From an uncultured Bacilli bacterium (GTDB lineage: Bacteria > Bacillota_I > Bacilli_A > RF39 > UBA660): 64,000 nucleotides of DNA. A model generated the notes under the pieces. It was not told where the DNA came from and did not search any database. It was given only the letters and a program-made list of their open reading frames with translations. Each line of letters starts with the position of its first letter. The first letter of the stretch is position 1. Shown here piece by piece: positions 59,667 through 64,000 of this stretch. The stretch covers positions 7,738 through 71,737 of the forward strand of contig CAKOXO010000005.1 in assembly GCA_934130165.1 (NCBI GenBank), given 5' to 3'. Both the position numbers and the translations under genes were made by a program.

Positions 59667-62291
59667 TTATTTTTTACTTTTAATTGCTGCTTGAGCTGCT
59701 GCTAATCTAGCAACAGGAATTCTATATGGAGAAGCTGAAACATAGGTTAAACCTATCTTATGACAAAATTCAATTGATTTAGGATCTCCTCCATGTTCAC
59801 CACATATACCTAAACTAATATCTGGTCTACTCTTCTTTCCTAAAAGCACACCTAATTGTATTAGCCTACCAACACCATGTTGATCAATTGTTGCAAAAGG
59901 ATCACTTTCAAATATGTTTTTAGCATAGTAATCTTTTAAGAATTTCGATGCATCATCCCTTGAAAAGCCGTAAGTCAATTGAGTTAAATCATTAGTACCA
60001 AAACTAAAGAATTCAGCCTCTTTTGCTATTTCATCAGCAATAGTTACAGCTCTTGGTATTTCAATCATTGTACCAACTTTGTATTTTAATGAGCTATTAT
60101 TATCTTTTATTATCTTATCAGCTGTTGTTGTAATAACTTTTTTTACATATTTCAACTCATTTATATCTCCAATTAATGGAATCATTATTTCAGGAGTAAC
60201 ACTTAATCCTTCCTTTTCTACATTAATTGCTGCTTCTATTACAGCTTTAGTTTGCATTACAGCAATTTCCGGATATGTTACATCTAATCTACATCCACGA
60301 TGTCCCATCATTGGATTAAACTCTTTTAATGAATTAACTTTTTCCTTAAGAGAAGCAAAACTTATATTTAAAGAATTTGCTAGTACATCTATTTCTTGAT
60401 CTGTATGTGGCAAGAACTCATGTAATGGTGGATCTAAGAATCTGATTGTAACCTCGTAACCATCCATAGCCCTAAATAATCCCTCAAAGTCTTTCCTTTG
60501 AAATGGTAATATTTCTTCTAATGCACTTATTCTAGCTTCCCTTCCAGTTGCACAAATCATCTTCCTAAAACTAAATAATCTGATAGGTTCAAAGAACATA
60601 TGCTCTGTACGACATAGTCCGATTCCTTCAGCTCCAAACTTACGTGCTTTAATAGCATCTTTTGGAGTATCAGCATTAGTTCTAACTCCTAATACTTTAA
60701 CCTCATCTGCCCATGACATGAACGTTTTAAAATCTCCTGAAATTTCAGCTTCAACAGTAGTAATTTTTTCTCCATAAACATTTCCTGTTGTTCCGTCAAA
60801 ACTCATATAACTTCCTTCATGAAACTCTAAATTATCTTTTGTTCTTAATATTTTATTAGCTTCATCTATTATTAAATCACTGCATCCAGAAACACAACAA
60901 GTTCCCATCCCACGAGCAACTACTGCTGCATGAGAAGTCATTCCACCTCTAACGGTTAAGATACCATGGGCTACAGTCATTCCTTCAATATCTTCAGGTG
61001 ATGTTTCAAGTCTAACTAATAATACATCTTTCTCTCCTTGTTCATATGCCTTCTTAGCATCACTTGCTGTAAAATATATTTTACCTGTTGCTGCTCCAGG
61101 AGATGCTGCTAAACCATGAGCAATCACTTTTTTTGAATTTAATTCGTCCTTATCAAATGTAGGATGAAGCAATTGATCAAGTTGCTTAGCCTCAACTCTT
61201 AATAAAGCTTCTTCTTTAGTAATTTTACCCTCATTTACTAAGTCAACAGCTATTTTGATTGCAGCTTGAGCAGTTCTTTTTCCATTTCTAGTTTGTAACA
61301 TAAATAATTTACTATTTTCTATAGTAAATTCCATATCTTGCATATCTTTATAATGATCTTCTAAAATTTTACAGATTCTTTCAAATTCAAAATAACAATC
61401 TGGCATTACCTCTTTTAATGTATCAATAGATTGTGGAGTTCTAATTCCCGCTACAACATCTTCTCCTTGAGCATTAATTAGATATTCACCAAATAATTTT
61501 TTCTCACCTGTTGCTGGATTTCTAGTAAAAGCAACTCCAGTTCCAGAGTTATTTCCCATATTTCCATATACCATTTCTTGAACATTAACTGCAGTTCCCC
61601 AACTATCAGGTATTTCATTTAACTTTCTATAAGTAATTGCTCTTTCATTATTCCAACTTCTAAATACAGCTTTAACGGCTTCTATTAATTGAATTTTTGG
61701 ATCTTGTGGGAATTCTACATTGGCATGTTTAAAATACTGACTTTTATAAATTTGAACAACCTCTTTCAAATCATCTGCAGTAAGTTCAGTATCACTATTA
61801 ACATGTTTTGCCTCTTTGATTTTATCAAATAAATGTTCAAAATCACTTTTAGGAAATCCCATAACGACATCTGCAAACATCTGAATAAATCTTCTATATG
61901 AATCATAAACAAATCTAGGATGATTAGTAATTTGACTAAAACTTTCAGCTACTTGGTCATTCATACCTAAATTTAGAACCGTATCCATCATACCAGGCAT
62001 AGATGCTCTAGCACCACTTCTAACAGACACTAATAAAGGATTAGTTCTATCTCCTAATTTTTTACCTGTAATACTTTCTAATTCACGTAATTTTTCATAT
62101 ATTTCATTTATAATATCATTACTTAACGATTTATTATTTTCATAGTAGCTTGTACAAGCAAGAGTTGACACTGTAAATCCTCTTGGAACAGGTAAACCTA
62201 ATTCGGTCATCTCTGCCAAATTAGCACCCTTTCCACCTAGGATTTCTCGCATATCTTTATTTCCTTCTCTAAATGAATAAACGTATTTCAT
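59667..62291 (-). CDS. ppdK: pyruvate, phosphate dikinase
   Basis: 874 residues, normal length. Interconverts pyruvate, ATP and phosphate with phosphoenolpyruvate, AMP and pyrophosphate. N-terminal ATP-grasp domain ('LGGKGANLAEMTELGLPVPRGFT', 'SVRSGARASMPGMMDTVLNLG'), phosphohistidine domain with catalytic His454 in 'GGMTSHAAVVARGMG', and PEP-binding barrel ending 'FSFGTNDLTQLTYGFSRDD' and 'GICGEHGGDP'. In Firmicutes it supports pyrophosphate-linked glycolysis. Follows tdk by 30 bases in the same direction, so they form an operon. Confidence 0.96.
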   Translation of the reverse strand: MKYVYSFREGNKDMREILGGKGANLAEMTELGLPVPRGFTVSTLACTSYYENNKSLSNDIINEIYEKLRELESITGKKLGDRTNPLLVSVRSGARASMPGMMDTVLNLGMNDQVAESFSQITNHPRFVYDSYRRFIQMFADVVMGFPKSDFEHLFDKIKEAKHVNSDTELTADDLKEVVQIYKSQYFKHANVEFPQDPKIQLIEAVKAVFRSWNNERAITYRKLNEIPDSWGTAVNVQEMVYGNMGNNSGTGVAFTRNPATGEKKLFGEYLINAQGEDVVAGIRTPQSIDTLKEVMPDCYFEFERICKILEDHYKDMQDMEFTIENSKLFMLQTRNGKRTAQAAIKIAVDLVNEGKITKEEALLRVEAKQLDQLLHPTFDKDELNSKKVIAHGLAASPGAATGKIYFTASDAKKAYEQGEKDVLLVRLETSPEDIEGMTVAHGILTVRGGMTSHAAVVARGMGTCCVSGCSDLIIDEANKILRTKDNLEFHEGSYMSFDGTTGNVYGEKITTVEAEISGDFKTFMSWADEVKVLGVRTNADTPKDAIKARKFGAEGIGLCRTEHMFFEPIRLFSFRKMICATGREARISALEEILPFQRKDFEGLFRAMDGYEVTIRFLDPPLHEFLPHTDQEIDVLANSLNISFASLKEKVNSLKEFNPMMGHRGCRLDVTYPEIAVMQTKAVIEAAINVEKEGLSVTPEIMIPLIGDINELKYVKKVITTTADKIIKDNNSSLKYKVGTMIEIPRAVTIADEIAKEAEFFSFGTNDLTQLTYGFSRDDASKFLKDYYAKNIFESDPFATIDQHGVGRLIQLGVLLGKKSRPDISLGICGEHGGDPKSIEFCHKIGLTYVSASPYRIPVARLAAAQAAIKSKK

Positions 62292-62320
62292 ATCAATTTC
62301 TCCTTTTTATTCTTTATATA

Positions 62321-62905
62321 TTAGTTTTTACTATTTTTTAATTTTTCATAATAACATCTAGGACAAAGTGAATCATAAGTAACAATACCACCCTCATCTA
62401 TTGCTACTTGGGAACCAGAAAAAGTAAAACGTCCATTAACTTTACGACAATTAAATATAGCTTTTCTACCACACTCACAAATCGTTTTCAATTCTTCTAT
62501 TGAATGGGCAATTTCTAATAGTCTAGTTGATCCTTCAAAACCTTCTGTTTTAAAATCAGTCCTTAATCCATAACAAATTATTGGTATATCAAAATCAACA
62601 ACTATTTGTAATAAATCTTCCACTTGACTTTTTGATAAAAATTGAACTTCATCTACAAATATGCATGATATTCCGCTAATGTTATTTTTTAAATAGCTAT
62701 ATATATCCTCATCTTTTTTTATAGAGTGATCAATCTTTCTTTCTAAGCCTATTCTAGAAACTATATAATCGCCACCCTTAGTATCAATAGATGGTTTTAA
62801 AACAAGGGTTTTCATGCCTCTTTGTTCATAATTATATGCTGCTTGCAATAAAAGTGCAGTTTTTCCAGAATTCATAGCACCATACCTAAAATACAACTTT
62901 GCCAT
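62321..62905 (-). CDS. tdk: thymidine kinase (type II)
   Basis: 194 residues. Salvages thymidine to dTMP. Walker A 'GAMNSGKT' at 9-16, 'FVDEVQFLSKSQVEDL', 'CYGLRTDF' and two Cys pairs for structural zinc ('CECGRKAIFNCRK' and 'LCPRCYYEK'). GGGAGTGAG ribosome site. Upstream promoter TTGTAA-N17-TATACT. Pairs with deoB and tkt as nucleoside-salvage genes in this region. Confidence 0.94.
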   Translation of the reverse strand: MAKLYFRYGAMNSGKTALLLQAAYNYEQRGMKTLVLKPSIDTKGGDYIVSRIGLERKIDHSIKKDEDIYSYLKNNISGISCIFVDEVQFLSKSQVEDLLQIVVDFDIPIICYGLRTDFKTEGFEGSTRLLEIAHSIEELKTICECGRKAIFNCRKVNGRFTFSGSQVAIDEGGIVTYDSLCPRCYYEKLKNSKN

Positions 62906-62925
62906 ACACTCACTCCCTATTATCT

Positions 62926-62954
62926 AGTATATAAAAATATGGAATTTTTTACAA
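62926..62954 (-). promoter_or_regulatory. promoter of tdk-ppdK
   Basis: Minus-strand TTGTAA, 17 bases, TATACT. Confidence 0.65.
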
Positions 62955-62963
62955 GGTTATAAA

Positions 62964-62993
62964 GAAAAATAGTCAATATTTTTATTGACTATT
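62964..62993 (-). terminator. intrinsic terminator of the surface protein gene
   Basis: AATAGTCAAT pairs with ATTGACTATT across a six-base loop, then T's. Confidence 0.85.
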
Positions 62994-63018
62994 AATTCTA
63001 TAAGTATAGATTACGTTA

Positions 63019-64000
63019 TCATTTAGCTGGACAACTATATGCCTTATCTGGTAGATCACTGAATCTGCACGACAAATACATAGCACCGCTGCTGTAATCT
63101 TTACCACACCAATTATTATGTGCATTATCACAATTCCAACCATCATCTGTTCCTGTAGAATTTTTATTATGGGCATTGAACACTTCTTTTCCATCACTCT
63201 TTCGACGACAGCCACAAGCTATTTCCTTATGTTCTTCATCATTGTAACCTGAAGCAGTGCTAATAGCCCTATTTTCCGCCTTATCAACACATGTATAATA
63301 AGTTGCTTTCCAACCTGAAGCTTTATATGAATGTTCACATTTAATTTCATTATTGTATGTTTTGCATTCATTATCCCAAGCTGTTATTGCTTCAATCTCA
63401 TAATTTCTATCCGGATCAAGCTTAAAACTTTTAATTCCTGAAAGATTATCAGTACATTGAACTTTTATAGTGGCACCGTTATGAGTTTTGCTATTGAATT
63501 CTTGTTTATAAAAACCTTTACCCTCTATGGTTGGAGCCGTTTTATCTATTTTTACTTGGGTACAAGCACCATTTTCATTTATCATGCCAGACTTACTGAC
63601 AGCCCTATAACATACTATAGAGTTCCTTTCTTTTGTCCAAACATTTGTTTTATAATTTGTATCGCTCGTATTTATTTTTTCCCAGCTACCGTTATCAATT
63701 TTCCTTTCTAAATGATCAATTCCAGATTCCACTACTTTTGTATCAACAGTAAATGCGTATGATTCATTTACCCATTTATTATTATATATATTTTGTATAG
63801 TAGTTTTTGGTTCTGTGTTATCTATATAGACATTCGCTTGTTTAGAACATGACGTTTTATTTCCTACTTTATCTTCTATTGTTCCGCTAATTGAAGATGT
63901 AGTTATGGTTTTTCCTTCAAATGAGATTGCATTTCCTGTATTATTTGCACATCCACTTCCTGAATTATCATTACATCCTACTATTATTGTTCTACTTTTA
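63019..64000 (-). CDS. large Cys-rich surface protein with Ig-like repeats (5' end beyond the window)
   Basis: The minus-strand frame is open from the window edge to TGA at 63019, giving at least 327 residues; an internal GTG at 63732 is not the true start. Repeating units of 80-100 residues contain 'NTEPKTTI', 'KTAPTIEGKGFYK', 'CTDNLSGIKSF' and 'CVDKAENRA', the pattern of bacterial Ig-like modules with a Cys near each 'C-D-x2-S/A-G' turn. Many more Cys near the end ('ACGCRRKSDG', 'WNCDNAHNNWCG', 'SCPAK'). Probably secreted or surface-attached. No sortase motif is seen at the end. Confidence 0.8.
   Translation of the reverse strand, partial: KSRTIIVGCNDNSGSGCANNTGNAISFEGKTITTSSISGTIEDKVGNKTSCSKQANVYIDNTEPKTTIQNIYNNKWVNESYAFTVDTKVVESGIDHLERKIDNGSWEKINTSDTNYKTNVWTKERNSIVCYRAVSKSGMINENGACTQVKIDKTAPTIEGKGFYKQEFNSKTHNGATIKVQCTDNLSGIKSFKLDPDRNYEIEAITAWDNECKTYNNEIKCEHSYKASGWKATYYTCVDKAENRAISTASGYNDEEHKEIACGCRRKSDGKEVFNAHNKNSTGTDDGWNCDNAHNNWCGKDYSSGAMYLSCRFSDLPDKAYSCPAK

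Noticed and set aside
62982..63215. Frame encoding a separate small protein
   Set aside because: It is an overlap shadow of the Cys-rich surface protein, with no ribosome site.

Overview
The window is low-GC, AT-rich chromosomal DNA from a member of the Bacillota. Gene content and order point to an uncultured, gut-type Bacilli lineage (RF39-like or relatives); that placement is an inference from gene families, not a phylogeny. Supporting signs are Bacillus-like synteny (ylbD-ylbE-ylbF-rsmD, hrcA-grpE-dnaK-dnaJ, mutL-miaA-mutS, nusB-xseA-xseB, tkt-sirA-yneF, xerD-deoB), sigma-A promoters of the TTGACA/TATAAT type, strong GGAGG/GGTGA ribosome sites and many U-tailed terminators. TGA behaves as a stop (rsmD ends on it), so the ordinary bacterial code applies. 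Sporulation-linked families recur (SpoIVB, SpoIIM, SirA, YlbD, a SpoIID-like peptidoglycan-binding protein, a LysM protein without a signal peptide), suggesting a spore former or a recent descendant of one.

Layout. 1-2545: end of parC, then the ylb cluster ending in rsmD. 2576-3826: a pilin-like surface protein. 3829-10409: the heat-shock operon, with a CIRCE-controlled promoter, hrcA, grpE with an unusual Cys/His-rich head, dnaK, an inserted pepF, and dnaJ. 10434-16400: RNase HIII, CvpA-like, XRE-membrane regulator, YigZ, small unknowns and an AI-2E-family permease. 16405-21317: an alanine-type T-box leader, two P-loop kinases, alaS and holA. 21376-30230: repair block uvrC, mutL, mutS with a pseudopilin, a methyltransferase-like protein, miaA and a small membrane protein between them. 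30329-32223: nusB-xseA-xseB. 32307-35139: two unrecognised proteins forming a coupled pair. 35219-40764: SpoIVB, DUF421, a 28-residue membrane peptide with its own promoter, SpoIIM, mnmA, an HTH regulator and a Cys-rich DUF1540-like protein.

From about 40788 onward nearly all genes lie on the minus strand: deoB-xerD, yneF-sirA-tkt, then an envelope block (tandem polysaccharide deacetylase, SpoIID-like/peptidoglycan-binding protein, its partner and a five-LysM protein, 46940-51459). A gene-poor stretch (52190-53041) and two odd genes follow (53042-54970), one resembling the tail of a MobV plasmid relaxase. They lie between diverged direct repeats, one of which is the 3' end and terminator of a tRNA-Leu operon, so this looks like a decayed mobile insertion. 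After two tRNAs (Leu-UAG; CAU, probably Ile2) come a promoter-driven small protein, two membrane-anchored unknowns, a Smr protein, a PfkB kinase, pyruvate phosphate dikinase, thymidine kinase and the 3' part of a large Cys-rich surface protein running off the window.

The best candidates for undescribed biology are the pair at 32307-35139, the tRNA-adjacent island with its possible small RNA, the tiny membrane peptide at 37367-37453, the metal-binding-like GrpE head and the pseudo-domain/active-domain deacetylase.
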